Translations under genes and position numbers: made by a program
The notes under the pieces: generated by a model
The model's database searches: none
What the model saw: the letters and a program-made list of their open reading frames with translations, nothing else
What the model was told of the DNA's origin: nothing
Assembly (NCBI GenBank): GCA_900474095.1
Contig: UCOA01000028.1
Coordinates: 1-64,000, forward strand
DNA length: 64,000 nucleotides
Direction of reading: 5' to 3'
Origin: Hyphomicrobiales bacterium
GTDB taxonomy: Bacteria; Pseudomonadota; Alphaproteobacteria; Rhizobiales; Rhizobiaceae
Part shown: positions 39,081-50,345 of the stretch, piece by piece
Layout of the letters: every line of letters starts with the position of its first letter
How positions within the stretch are numbered: the stretch's first letter is position 1

Positions 39081-39278
39081 CTAGTGCGTGGTGCTGTTTA
39101 TAAGTGCATCGATAAGTTTGATCTGCGAGCGAGTGCCGCGCTTGTACTCGTTGATCAATATCTTCGCTTCTGCAGTCGCTTCCTTGCGCGGAATGCGATG
39201 CTGTGTGCACCAAGCGTCAAGAACCGACTGGAGCATATTGAGGTCTTTTGGCGGTATTGCGGTATCGGAATTCTGCAT
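39081..39278 (-). CDS. Small hypothetical protein
   Basis: 65 residues, no known family: MQNSDTAIPPKDLNMLQSVL then a helical basic region (RKEATAEAKILINEYKRGTR) and LIDALINSTTH. A strong GGGAGG lies six to nine bases before tandem ATG codons (39281, 39278), and a clear terminator follows, so it is a compact one-gene transcription unit. Possibly a small regulatory or stress protein; this is a guess. Confidence 0.65.
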   Translation of the reverse strand: MQNSDTAIPPKDLNMLQSVLDAWCTQHRIPRKEATAEAKILINEYKRGTRSQIKLIDALINSTTH

Positions 39279-39281
39279 CAT

Positions 39282-39729
39282 TTTCCTCCCAGGAACTGAC
39301 ATCTTTTTTGTGAGAAGCCGCCTCCCTGCGGCCTCCAGCAATGCGACTTTAGTCTAAAGTAACAAGGGTACAAGATGAAAATGTGGCACTTGACGTGAGG
39401 TACGTACCCGTTTTTTTAAACTGCCAGTCAAGACCAATAGGGTCTCGTTTGGGTCAAAAAAGCCGTATCTCAAGTGGTCGGACTGACCCGATTGCGGGGC
39501 ATGTCTCAAAGTCTCCAGAAGGGTGTCATGCCAAGGACGTCGAGATGGTACAGGTCGTAGACTTCTGTGCGAGTTTGCTCCGCTCTCGAGTCAGAGATGG
39601 CCAGCCACAAAACGCCAAACTGCGCGCTGAATGGTGTCACCTATTTTGTTACGAGGCAGCTTTCAGCGCCCCGTCCAGAAGCGCAATCCGTCGCGTGAAG
39701 GATCGATCATGGCCGCAGGATGTCCCGCG
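39282..39729. other. Gene-free spacer
   Basis: About 450 bases. No ORF with credible start or product; nothing repetitive recognised. Confidence 0.45.
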
Positions 39730-40128
39730 TTACACGCCGGTAGGCGGCCGGTGGTCGTTGATCTCGATCCAGTAGCCGTCCGGATCCTGCAAGTAGACCT
39801 GACGGAAGCCGTTGCGGTGCACGCCGATGCGGCCGGGATTGCCCGGCCAGTCGGTAAAGGGAATGCCGAGCGCGCCGATGTTGGCAATGAAGGCGTCGAA
39901 ATCGGCGGTGGAGATGGCGACATGCGTCTCTTTCATCACAAGCGTCGCGCCTAAATCGCCGGCAATCAGGTGGATCGCATCGCCGCCGCCGATTTCCAAC
40001 CAGGCGACATTGGCGCTGCCTTCCCGCGCGATCGGCTCGAAGCCCAGGACCTCCCGGTAGAACGCGACGCTACGCTCGAGGTCGCGCACCAGCAGTGCAA
40101 CATGGTCGAGGCTGTAACGATGGCGCAT
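39730..40128 (-). CDS. VOC family (glyoxalase/dioxygenase superfamily) protein
   Basis: 132-residue vicinal-oxygen-chelate protein. Two beta-alpha-beta-beta-beta modules: SLDHVALLVRDLERSVAFYREVLGF with metal-ligand His, then THVAISTADFDAFIANIGALGI and a C-terminal VYLQDPDGYWIEIND with the Glu ligand. Resembles glyoxalase I-like or fosfomycin-resistance-like members; substrate unknown. Alone between two spacers. Confidence 0.87.
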   Translation of the reverse strand: MRHRYSLDHVALLVRDLERSVAFYREVLGFEPIAREGSANVAWLEIGGGDAIHLIAGDLGATLVMKETHVAISTADFDAFIANIGALGIPFTDWPGNPGRIGVHRNGFRQVYLQDPDGYWIEINDHRPPTGV

Positions 40129-40570
40129 AACGAATCCTCCGGTAGCACCGCCCTATCATGCCGGGCAGCTGCGTGGAAGGCCACCCTCGCTGCGCAGACG
40201 CACGCGGCCGGATCCCGGTTCAAGGCCGTCGTCTCGCTCACCTGAAAAATTAGCTAGCTTTAACTAAGATGCTCATTTTCTTCCAAGAGGAGAGGTAATC
40301 CCCGCACCCTACAACTCAAGACAGGGATGGGATTTCGCCAAGTGGTCTTAGGAAACCCTACCTCTCGCCTAGTGGGAGAGAGGATACAAAATCAACACTT
40401 AGCCAAAGGCTAAGTGTGAGATCTGTTGGTGAGTGGATCATCGCGACAGCCAACCTCCCGCTCCCAAAAACTCGCCTACACTGGCAGCATGGAGGGGCGG
40501 GCAAGTTTTCAGGGAAAGGGAGCGGATATGGCGCGTAGACGATGTGGGCAAAACTGCCGATACCGCGCCC
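40129..40570. other. Gene-free spacer with a perfect inverted repeat
   Basis: About 440 bases without a supportable gene; contains the inverted repeat at 40395-40417. Confidence 0.45.
40395..40417. repeat. Perfect 10-bp inverted repeat
   Basis: Arms ACACTTAGCC (40395-40404) and GGCTAAGTGT (40408-40417) around AAA. No T-tract follows on either strand, so operator or RNA hairpin are both possible. Confidence 0.7.
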
Positions 40571-41623
40571 TCACCGTCCGGCGAACGGGTCCGCCAGCGC
40601 CGCTTCCGGCCGGCTGATCGGGTATTTGGTGGCGGAAATGCTGGCCGCCAACTTCTTCGGGCCTTCGCTCTTCAGGAGTGCGCGAAAACGCGGATGCATG
40701 CCGCCATCGACATAGGCGCTCATCGACGTGCTCGCCGGGATCGCTTCAGTCATCGCCGCTTCGACCTTGCGCTCCTCCGCCTCGATCTTCGCCATCGCCT
40801 GCGGCTCGAGCTGGTTGGTGACCGCCGGGCAAGCCGCCAGCGGATCGGCGGGTTCACCGCCCTCGAATTCCTTGTTGAACACGTAGCGGCTTTCGCAGGC
40901 TGACACCTTAGGCGGCCGGTGCGTCACCTCGAAGGCATCGTAGCCTTCCTTCAGCACGCGCCAGAAGGACATGTTCGGATCGTCCCGGTGTTCGACCATG
41001 TTCTTCGCCGTCATGCGGAAGGGAAAGGCCTGGACCTGGAAATCGCCCTGACCGGCCGAAAGCGCCTTCTGCACGATCGCATAGATTTCGCCGACGCCCT
41101 GGTCGGTCATGGCATAGCAGCCGGCCGACGAGCAGGCGCCATGCACCATCAGCGCCTCGCCGGTATAGCCGAGCGCCGATTCCAGCCGGTTCGGATAGCC
41201 GAGATTGAAGGAGACGTAATATTGCGAGTTCGGATTAAGCTGGCCCGCCGAGACGTGATAGAACCCTTCCGGCGCCTGCCGGTCGCCGATCTTTGTCTTC
41301 GGCCCGAGCTTTCCGGACCAGCGGCACATCGGATAGGTCTTTAAAAGCGCGTAAGCGCCGGATTTGTCGACCTTCCAGACCTCGAGCTCGCTTTCCTGCT
41401 TGAATATCCTGACCAGCACCGGGCTTTCCGGCTTCATGCCCTTCCGCGACATCTCCGCAACCATCTTGCCGGACAGCTTTGGCGACGCCTCGGAGAGCCC
41501 GTCGAGCGCCATGCAGCCCGCGAGCGCTGCACTGAGCGCAAGCGCGGCCATCGTCCGGGAGGCTATCGAGCGAACGGTCGTCAGCCGGTTTGCAGCGCGG
41601 TGGAGGTGAGGAACAACATGCAT
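40571..41623 (-). CDS. YafK-type murein L,D-transpeptidase family lipoprotein
   Basis: 350 residues with a lipoprotein signal (lipobox LAGC, Cys37) and an L,D-transpeptidase (YkuD-like) catalytic motif HGACSSAGC (His161 to Cys169). The flanking family features (VRIFKQESELEVWKVDKSGAYALLKTYPMCRWSGKLGPK, APEGFYHV, GYTGEALMVHG) identify the YafK/DpaA branch; E. coli DpaA releases Braun lipoprotein from peptidoglycan. Whether this one links or cleaves is unknown. The long C-terminal half is specific to the alphaproteobacterial version. It precedes a second L,D-transpeptidase on the same strand. Confidence 0.85.
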   Translation of the reverse strand: MHVVPHLHRAANRLTTVRSIASRTMAALALSAALAGCMALDGLSEASPKLSGKMVAEMSRKGMKPESPVLVRIFKQESELEVWKVDKSGAYALLKTYPMCRWSGKLGPKTKIGDRQAPEGFYHVSAGQLNPNSQYYVSFNLGYPNRLESALGYTGEALMVHGACSSAGCYAMTDQGVGEIYAIVQKALSAGQGDFQVQAFPFRMTAKNMVEHRDDPNMSFWRVLKEGYDAFEVTHRPPKVSACESRYVFNKEFEGGEPADPLAACPAVTNQLEPQAMAKIEAEERKVEAAMTEAIPASTSMSAYVDGGMHPRFRALLKSEGPKKLAASISATKYPISRPEAALADPFAGR

Positions 41624-41786
41624 GAAAAGCTCTATCGATAAAAATCGCGACGAAGTTTTGGCGAACGCGTCAAATCATGACAATCGCCGCATCCTTCGGC
41701 ACAGATTCCGCCAGTTCGGTTACCGCTTCGTTAATCACGACATCACAAAGACGTGGAACAGACGCCCGCAGGCCGTTCCGGCCTTG

Positions 41787-42491
41787 CTACTGCCAGACGA
41801 CGATCTTCGCCTTATAGGGTACCCGCTCATAAAGGTCGATCACATCCTGGTTCATGAGGCGCACGCAGCCGGACGACACCGCCTTGCCGATCGACTGCCA
41901 CTCCGGATTGCCATGCAGCCGGTAGAGCGTGTCTTCGCCGTTCTGAAAGATGTAAAGCGCCCGCGCACCGAGCGGATTGTCCAGCCCCGGCGGCATGCCG
42001 CCGTTCTCGATCGAGTATTTCGCAAGGCTCGGCGTGCGCGCGACCATCTCGTTCGGCGGCTTCCAGCGCGGCCAGGTCTGGCGCCAATGGATGACGCCGT
42101 CGCCCTGCCAGGCAAACCCTTCACGGCCGATGCCGACACCGTAGCGCATCGCCGTGCCGCCCGGCTCGATGACATAGAGGAACCGCGACGGCGTATCGAC
42201 AACCACCGTGCCGGGCGCCTCGCCCGTCGGATCCTTGACCCGCTGGCGGTAGAATTGCGGATCGATCTCTTGATAGGGCACCGCCGGGATGAGATAGCCA
42301 CCGTCTTCGACCGGGTCATACATGGCCTGCAGTTCGGCTTCCGACGGCGGGCCGATGGGGCGCGCGATCGTCACCGGCTTCGGCACGGGCCGGCCGCCCG
42401 GCATGGATGTCGTACAGCCGGCCAAAGTGCCAGCCGATACCGCCAGCGCCGCGAGAAAGCCGCGGCGGGATAAACTATGGTCGATTGTCAT
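41787..42491 (-). CDS. L,D-transpeptidase (ErfK/YbiS/YcfS/YnhG type), lipoprotein
   Basis: 234 residues. The N-terminus combines a twin-arginine-like start (SRRGFL) with lipobox LAGC (Cys26), so it is probably a Tat-like exported lipoprotein. The YkuD domain spans about 90-230, with the HGNPEWQSIGKAVSSGCVRL active site (His and nucleophilic Cys). Family enzymes make 3-3 crosslinks or attach proteins to peptidoglycan. ATG 42491 is used; one at 42500 is three residues longer. Oriented towards the YafK-type gene with a ~160-base gap. Confidence 0.92.
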   Translation of the reverse strand: MTIDHSLSRRGFLAALAVSAGTLAGCTTSMPGGRPVPKPVTIARPIGPPSEAELQAMYDPVEDGGYLIPAVPYQEIDPQFYRQRVKDPTGEAPGTVVVDTPSRFLYVIEPGGTAMRYGVGIGREGFAWQGDGVIHWRQTWPRWKPPNEMVARTPSLAKYSIENGGMPPGLDNPLGARALYIFQNGEDTLYRLHGNPEWQSIGKAVSSGCVRLMNQDVIDLYERVPYKAKIVVWQ

Positions 42492-42760
42492 GAGCCCCAC
42501 CGCGTCAACGTGTCCTATCCAGCCAGACGAAGTAGCCGGCCACGCTTGCCGGTGCTGGCAGTGCGCAACCTATCCTCGTCCGGAAGAATCGGAGCAACGC
42601 CCGTTATGCCGCCAATCGCAGCCTTTTCCAACTGCATCACCAGCGTCTGCCGTCGCGATTCCGGCCGGCTCACCACATCGTGATAGGCCGTGTTCCGCCT
42701 TTCTTGCAATACGACTCAGGCCCTCTTATTGTGCCTTTTCCGCCTTGGGAGACCTGCACG

Positions 42761-43357
42761 ATGCCCTTCATCGACACACCCGATGCTTCCGCCGGCGAAC
42801 AGACAGCGGCGATGTATGCCCGGGCCGAGGCCGGCTATGGCTACCTGCCGAACATGGTGAAGGCCTTCGGACTTCGACCGGAGGTGATGGCGAATTGGGA
42901 CGCGCTGCTTGCCGGTATCAAAGCCAACATGGATCTGCGCCGTTACGAACTGGTGACGATGGCGGCGGCGCGGGAATTGAAGAGCTCCTATTGCATGCTC
43001 GCACACGGCTCCGTCCTGCTGCGCGATATCTTTACCGCCGACGAGGTGCGGCACGTCGCGGAAAACCCGGACGAGGCCCCGATCGACGAGGCTGAACGTG
43101 CCATCATGCGATTTGCCGCCAAGGTGGTGCGGGATGCGACCGCGATCGAAAAGCCGGACATTGATGCCCTGAAGCGGCATGGCCTCTCCGACGCCGAGAT
43201 CTTCGACATTGTCACCGCCGCCGCCGTCCGCTGCTTCTTCTCGAAGACACTTGACGCGCTCGGGGTGCAACCAGACGGCATTTACGACAAGCTGGAGCCG
43301 GGCCTGAAGGCCTCGCTCGTGGTCGGCCGTGCCATCGACGGGACAACATCGGACTGA
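42761..43357 (+). CDS. Carboxymuconolactone decarboxylase/AhpD-like family protein
   Basis: 198 residues in the peroxidase-related (AhpD-like) branch: GYLPNMVKAFGLRPEVMANWDAL followed by AARELKSSYCMLAHGSVL. AhpD peroxidases need ExxxxCxxC...H; here only one Cys (SSYCMLAH) is left, so classical CxxC peroxidase chemistry is unlikely. ATG 42761 gives the family start MPFIDTP. Substrate unknown. Confidence 0.8.
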   Translation: MPFIDTPDASAGEQTAAMYARAEAGYGYLPNMVKAFGLRPEVMANWDALLAGIKANMDLRRYELVTMAAARELKSSYCMLAHGSVLLRDIFTADEVRHVAENPDEAPIDEAERAIMRFAAKVVRDATAIEKPDIDALKRHGLSDAEIFDIVTAAAVRCFFSKTLDALGVQPDGIYDKLEPGLKASLVVGRAIDGTTSD

Positions 43358-43585
43358 GGCATTCCGCCGAGACCGCAGAATGTGCGGGCAGACGTCAAGC
43401 CTGAAACCAGGCCGACCGCTCCGCGACCAGGAGCGTAACGACGACTTCGGTGAGCTATATTTCCGTCCTGTCGGTAAAATTCGCCTCAAATGCGGGCGCC
43501 TGATTTCACGCGGATGAAACGGAGGCTGGGCTAAGAGGGTCGAATTGCCCGATCCGAAGGAGCGCCCTAAAAAGGGCAGATCGTC

Positions 43586-43900
43586 ATGACCCAGGTCATT
43601 ACCATGTCAGCCACCACGGCGGCTTATGCGGCGCAAGCCGTGAAGCCGTCGGCGCGGATGAGCGGCGATGGCCCAACCGAGGAAGCGATCACCCTCTTGT
43701 CGGCACGGCCGAAGGATGATGCGGCCATTACCCATGCATCGGTCGCAGCTCTTCGCAGCCCGACATCGCTCTCGCTGATGCTGATCAGTTCCAACGGCCG
43801 TCCACCGCAGGGCACACGTGGCGACGTGGTTCGCCGCTACATGGAATGCGGACCGGATGAGCCGGACTTCGATGAGAACGGCGAGATCGTCGAAGAGTAA
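43586..43900 (+). CDS. Hypothetical protein
   Basis: 104 residues, Ala/Ser/Pro-rich N-terminus and an acidic tail (CGPDEPDFDENGEIVEE), no recognised domain. The nearest ribosome site AAGGAG (43557-43562) is 23 bases from the ATG, with a GCCCT-AAAA-AGGGC hairpin (43564-43577) between them. A second start, Met7, does not improve this. Codon use and end before the convergent copper gene look acceptable, but it could be spurious. Confidence 0.45.
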   Translation: MTQVITMSATTAAYAAQAVKPSARMSGDGPTEEAITLLSARPKDDAAITHASVAALRSPTSLSLMLISSNGRPPQGTRGDVVRRYMECGPDEPDFDENGEIVEE

Positions 43901-43978
43901 GTCGTCATCCCCGTGGAAAAAGCAGCAGCGCAGTGTTCCCGCGCCGCCGCCCGCGCCGGTAAAAAAATGTGCCGGAAC

Positions 43979-44944
43979 TCAGTTGTGCTCGTGTGCGCCA
44001 CCAGCGTTGCCGACGGGAAGCACATAATCGACCTTGCCCGACTTTTCGAAGGTCAGCTTCACCGGCACGCTGTCGCCCTCGGCAAAGGGCTTTTTCACAT
44101 CCATGAACATCAGGTGCAGGCCGCCGCTCTTGAGCTCGACGGTTTCACCTGCCGGAATGACGATACCGTCGTCCAGCTTGCGCATCTTCATCACGTCGTT
44201 CTGCATGGTCATTTCGTGCAGTTCGACGCGGCCCGCCGCCGGGCTTTCGACGGAAATCAGGGTATCGCCTTCGCTGCCATCATTCTTGACCGTGAAACCG
44301 CCGCCGCCAACCTTTGCCCCCGGCAGCATCGCCTTGACGGCGCCGCCGGAAATCTCGAGCATCCCGGCCTTCACCGTCGCTTCACCTTTCGCGGCCATGT
44401 CGTGGCCGTGATGCCCTTCGGCCGCGGCCGGTGTCACCGTGACCATCGGCGCCGGGTGTTCCAGCGAATGGGCACTCTGACCTTCGGCGGCGATCTCGTC
44501 CCAAGCGACCTTGTCCGTCGCACCGCAAAGCTGCGTCACCGGAAAGGCTATCTGTGTCTCCCTGTCGAAGCCCGAGATCGTCCCCTTGATGACAAAGGTA
44601 TCGTAATAGTCGTCGGACAGATTGCCGTTCTTCCAGCGGATTTCGAGCGGTCCGGACGTCACCGTCTTGCCGTGATTGTCGTAGCTCTTCTGGTAGTCGC
44701 CCTTGATGATCTCGATCTCCCAGCCGGCCTTTGGCTGCGGCTTGGCGAAGACGAAGCCTTCCGGCAGTTTTACCTGCACTTCGGTCGTCGCCTTGCCGTC
44801 GCAACCGTGCGGAACCTGCAGCACGGCCTTGAAGCCGCTTTCGGAGGCAACTTCGTCGGTTTCGAAGGACGCGTGCGCATGAGCGGCGGCAACGCCGGCA
44901 AGCGAAAAGGCGAGTGCAAGAAGGGTGGTTCTGGTCTGTATCAT
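43979..44944 (-). CDS. DUF1775 (YcnI) - PCuAC copper chaperone fusion protein
   Basis: 321 residues in two modules. After a signal peptide ending AHA, the mature N-terminus is His-Ala-Ser-Phe, the start of a YcnI/DUF1775 domain known to bind Cu(II) through an N-terminal histidine. The C-terminal PCuAC/DUF461 domain has the copper-binding pattern HEMTMQNDVMKMRKL ... GGLHLMFMDV (H-x-M ... H-x-M). Between them lies a His-rich linker (EGHHGHDMAAKGE). Expected to carry copper in the periplasm, e.g. to cytochrome oxidase. Probably co-transcribed with the DUF2946 gene upstream. Confidence 0.85.
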   Translation of the reverse strand: MIQTRTTLLALAFSLAGVAAAHAHASFETDEVASESGFKAVLQVPHGCDGKATTEVQVKLPEGFVFAKPQPKAGWEIEIIKGDYQKSYDNHGKTVTSGPLEIRWKNGNLSDDYYDTFVIKGTISGFDRETQIAFPVTQLCGATDKVAWDEIAAEGQSAHSLEHPAPMVTVTPAAAEGHHGHDMAAKGEATVKAGMLEISGGAVKAMLPGAKVGGGGFTVKNDGSEGDTLISVESPAAGRVELHEMTMQNDVMKMRKLDDGIVIPAGETVELKSGGLHLMFMDVKKPFAEGDSVPVKLTFEKSGKVDYVLPVGNAGGAHEHN

Positions 44945-45051
44945 CGGTCTGTCTCCGGACCGGTCGTCGCCACTGCGGCAAGCCGGTCAATGCCGCGCAG
45001 CGCGGCCGAAATGCTCTGAAAAACTTGAAGGAATCGCTGAAGCGATGATTG

Positions 45052-45441
45052 TCAGAGCGGCGGCGGAGGCGCGCGCGATTGCGGCAGGGCGCGCGGATGC
45101 TCGACGAAGAAGGCTGGAAAATCCACCTTGCTTTCGACGAACGCCGCGACGCGAAGGATGAGATAGTCATCGCTCGGGGGCGTCGGCAATGCGATCGATG
45201 CGGTGAGCCGGCAATAGTCGCAAACCGGCGCAAGCTCCTCATGCGGGGACTTGTGATCGTCGACACCGTCCGATCCGAAACAGATGTCGGCAATCGTGCC
45301 ATCCGGCAGCATATATTCGCCGGCCATAGCCGGCGTCATCTGCCGGGAGAAAGCCGGTTGATGCGCAAAGGACAGGAACAGCAGGGCGAATGCCGAAAGC
45401 ACGCGCACCGTCATCTGCCACTGTCGTCCGGCTCTGGCCAT
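45052..45441 (-). CDS. DUF2946 family protein
   Basis: 129 residues with an N-terminal hydrophobic segment (VLSAFALLFLSFAHQPAFS) and a Cys pair in VCDYCRLTASIALP, the hallmark of DUF2946, a family that occurs next to copper genes. The ATG at 45441 has GGGGAC before it; an ATG at 45414 would be shorter. 107 bases before the DUF1775-PCuAC gene, same strand. Copper-related function is inferred from the pairing. Pro-rich end. Confidence 0.72.
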   Translation of the reverse strand: MARAGRQWQMTVRVLSAFALLFLSFAHQPAFSRQMTPAMAGEYMLPDGTIADICFGSDGVDDHKSPHEELAPVCDYCRLTASIALPTPPSDDYLILRVAAFVESKVDFPAFFVEHPRALPQSRAPPPPL

Positions 45442-45605
45442 CGATTGTCCCCGTCTTGGCCGTTTGCGTTATCGTTTCGGGACGAAAAAAGCAAAGGCTA
45501 CTTTGCCGCACCGGGGAGGTACGCTGAAACCGTGGCGACAAAAATCTGTTCGACCGCGACATTTTGCGCTTGCCAAGCAAACGGGATCGCCGTTATCTGA
45601 ACCTG

Positions 45606-45765
45606 ATCTTGTTGGGAGAATCCGGTTCATACCGGTGCCGAAGGAGCAACCGCCCCGGAAACTCTCAGGCCAAAGGACCAGCAAGGTGCCGATAGGACTC
45701 TGGAGAGAAGCATTTCCGCTCGCCGAAGGGATAACAATCTCAGGCAAAGGGACAGAGGGGGCTCG
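45606..45765 (+). ncRNA. Tandem glycine riboswitch upstream of gcvT
   Basis: Two aptamers in a row with the characteristic pieces. First (about 45611-45685): TTGGGAGAATCC, GCCGAAGGAGCAACC, AAACTCTCAGGC, CAAAGGACC. Second (about 45693-45763): GGACTCTGGAGAGAAG, GCCGAAGGGATAAC, AATCTCAGGCAAAGGGACAG. In this family glycine binding turns on the gcv genes. It ends about 65 bases before the gcvT start. Confidence 0.95.
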
Positions 45766-45831
45766 AGGAAACGTCGCAGTCAATGCGCGTGGAGATGAGC
45801 CGGCGCGTTGCGCCAGACCTGGAGGCCGGAT

Positions 45832-46971
45832 TTGGACGATCATTCCCCCCTGAAACAGACGCCGCTGCATGCGCTGCATGCATCGCTCGGGGCCCGCATG
45901 GTGCCCTTTGCCGGCTACGACATGCCGGTGCAATATCCGGCCGGCGTGATGAAGGAACACCTCCACACCCGCGCCGCCGCCGGTCTGTTCGACGTTTCGC
46001 ACATGGGCCAGATCATTCTGCGCCCGAGATCCGGAAAAATCGAGGATGCAGCGCTTGCGCTTGAAAAGCTCGTTCCTGTCGACGTGCTTGGTCTTGGCGA
46101 AGGCCGCCAGCGCTACGGGCTTTTCACCAACGACCAGGGCGGCATCCTTGATGACCTGATGATTGCCAATCGCGGCGATCACCTGTTCCTCGTCGTCAAT
46201 GCAGCCTGCAAGGATGCCGATTTCGCACATCTGCAAGCAGAGCTCAGCGCGACCTGCGATCTCACCTTGCTCGATGACCGCGCGCTGATCGCGCTTCAGG
46301 GCCCCCGCGCCGAATGCGTTCTGGCTGAACTCTGGGCCGATGTCGCGACCATGCGCTTCATGGACGTGGCCGAAGCCGATCTTCACGACGTCCCCTGCGT
46401 CATTTCCCGCTCCGGCTATACCGGGGAGGACGGTTTCGAAATCTCCATTCCCGCTGCCTCCGCTCAAGATGTGAGCCGCCGACTTCTCGAACATCCCGAT
46501 GTCTTGCCGATCGGTCTCGGCGCGCGCGATTCACTTCGCCTGGAAGCCGGGCTCTGTCTCTACGGAAACGACATCGATACCGGTACGACGCCGGTCGAAG
46601 CGGCGCTCGAATGGGCGCTGCAGAAGGCGCGCCGTGCCGGTGGCGCACGCGAAGGCGGCTTCCCCGGCGCAACTATCATTCTTCGCCAGCTTGCCGACGG
46701 CGCAGGGCGGCGGCGCGTCGGTCTGAAACCGGAGGGCAAAGCCCCGGTGCGCGGCGGTGCCATGCTATATACCGATGCAGAGGGCCGGGCAGAAGCCGGC
46801 GTCGTTACATCCGGCAGTTTCGGTCCGAGTGCCGATCACCCCGTCGCCATGGGGTATGTCGACAGCGCCCATTCCGGCAACGGCACACAGCTTTTCGCAG
46901 AAGTGCGCGGCAAATACCTGCCGGTCGCCGTCTGCGCCCTATCCTTCATCACCCCGACCTACAAACGCTGA
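45832..46971 (+). CDS. gcvT: Glycine cleavage system T protein (aminomethyltransferase)
   Basis: Transfers the methylene group from the H-protein to tetrahydrofolate and releases ammonia. 379 residues. The start is TTG at 45832, six bases after GGAGG, giving the family N-terminus with [26 protein letters not shown]-free upstream codons and an alternative TTG at 45808 fit less well. FDVSHMGQI and the folate-binding [10 protein letters not shown] are present. First gene of gcvTHP, controlled by the glycine riboswitch. Confidence 0.93.
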   Translation: MDDHSPLKQTPLHALHASLGARMVPFAGYDMPVQYPAGVMKEHLHTRAAAGLFDVSHMGQIILRPRSGKIEDAALALEKLVPVDVLGLGEGRQRYGLFTNDQGGILDDLMIANRGDHLFLVVNAACKDADFAHLQAELSATCDLTLLDDRALIALQGPRAECVLAELWADVATMRFMDVAEADLHDVPCVISRSGYTGEDGFEISIPAASAQDVSRRLLEHPDVLPIGLGARDSLRLEAGLCLYGNDIDTGTTPVEAALEWALQKARRAGGAREGGFPGATIILRQLADGAGRRRVGLKPEGKAPVRGGAMLYTDAEGRAEAGVVTSGSFGPSADHPVAMGYVDSAHSGNGTQLFAEVRGKYLPVAVCALSFITPTYKR

Positions 46972-46987
46972 TCTGGAGCAAAATCCG

Positions 46988-47349
46988 ATGCTGAAATTTA
47001 CCGAAGAACATGAATGGCTGAAGATCGAGGGGGACGTGGCGACGGTCGGCATCACCGCGCATGCCGCCGAGCAACTGGGCGATCTCGTTTTCGTCGAACT
47101 GCCGGAAGCCGGCACGAGCCTCGACAAGGGCGCAACCGCGGCCACCGTCGAATCCGTCAAGGCTGCCTCGGACGTCTATTGTCCGCTTGACGGTGAGATC
47201 GTCGAGAGCAATCAGGCGATCGTCGATGATCCGGCACTGGTCAACAGCGACCCGCAGGGTGCCGGCTGGTTCTTCAAGCTGAAGCTTTCGGATCCGTCCG
47301 CCGCCAATGGGCTGCTGGACGAAGCCGCCTACAAGGAGCTGATCGCCTG

Positions 47350-47350
<1 letters not shown>
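46988..47350 (+). CDS. gcvH: Glycine cleavage system H protein
   Basis: 120-residue lipoyl carrier that shuttles the aminomethyl group. Lipoylated Lys58 in [10 protein letters not shown], the standard motif. It follows gcvT by 16 bases and its TGA overlaps the gcvP ATG at position 47350 (TGATG), so translation is coupled. Confidence 0.97.
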
Positions 47351-50214
<2,864 letters not shown>

Positions 50215-50228
50215 GACCGAAAACCGAA

Positions 50229-50253
50229 AGGGGCGCTGATGCGCCCCTTTTTC
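50229..50253 (+). terminator. Terminator of the gcv operon
   Basis: GGGGCGC, loop TGAT, GCGCCCC, then TTTTT. It begins 15 bases after the gcvP stop. Confidence 0.92.
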
Positions 50254-50345
50254 GTTCTGCGATAAGCGATCATGGGTGAATAACCTTGGCGCGTTCCCCT
50301 TCGGCAGCCGTCCTGTCGCGATGATTGCCGACGTGAATTCCTAAA

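Noticed and set aside
45783-46064. ATG at 45783 overlapping the gcvT start
   Set aside because: Out of frame with gcvT and overlaps its N-terminus; the reading has no family resemblance and the ribosome site belongs to the TTG at 45832.
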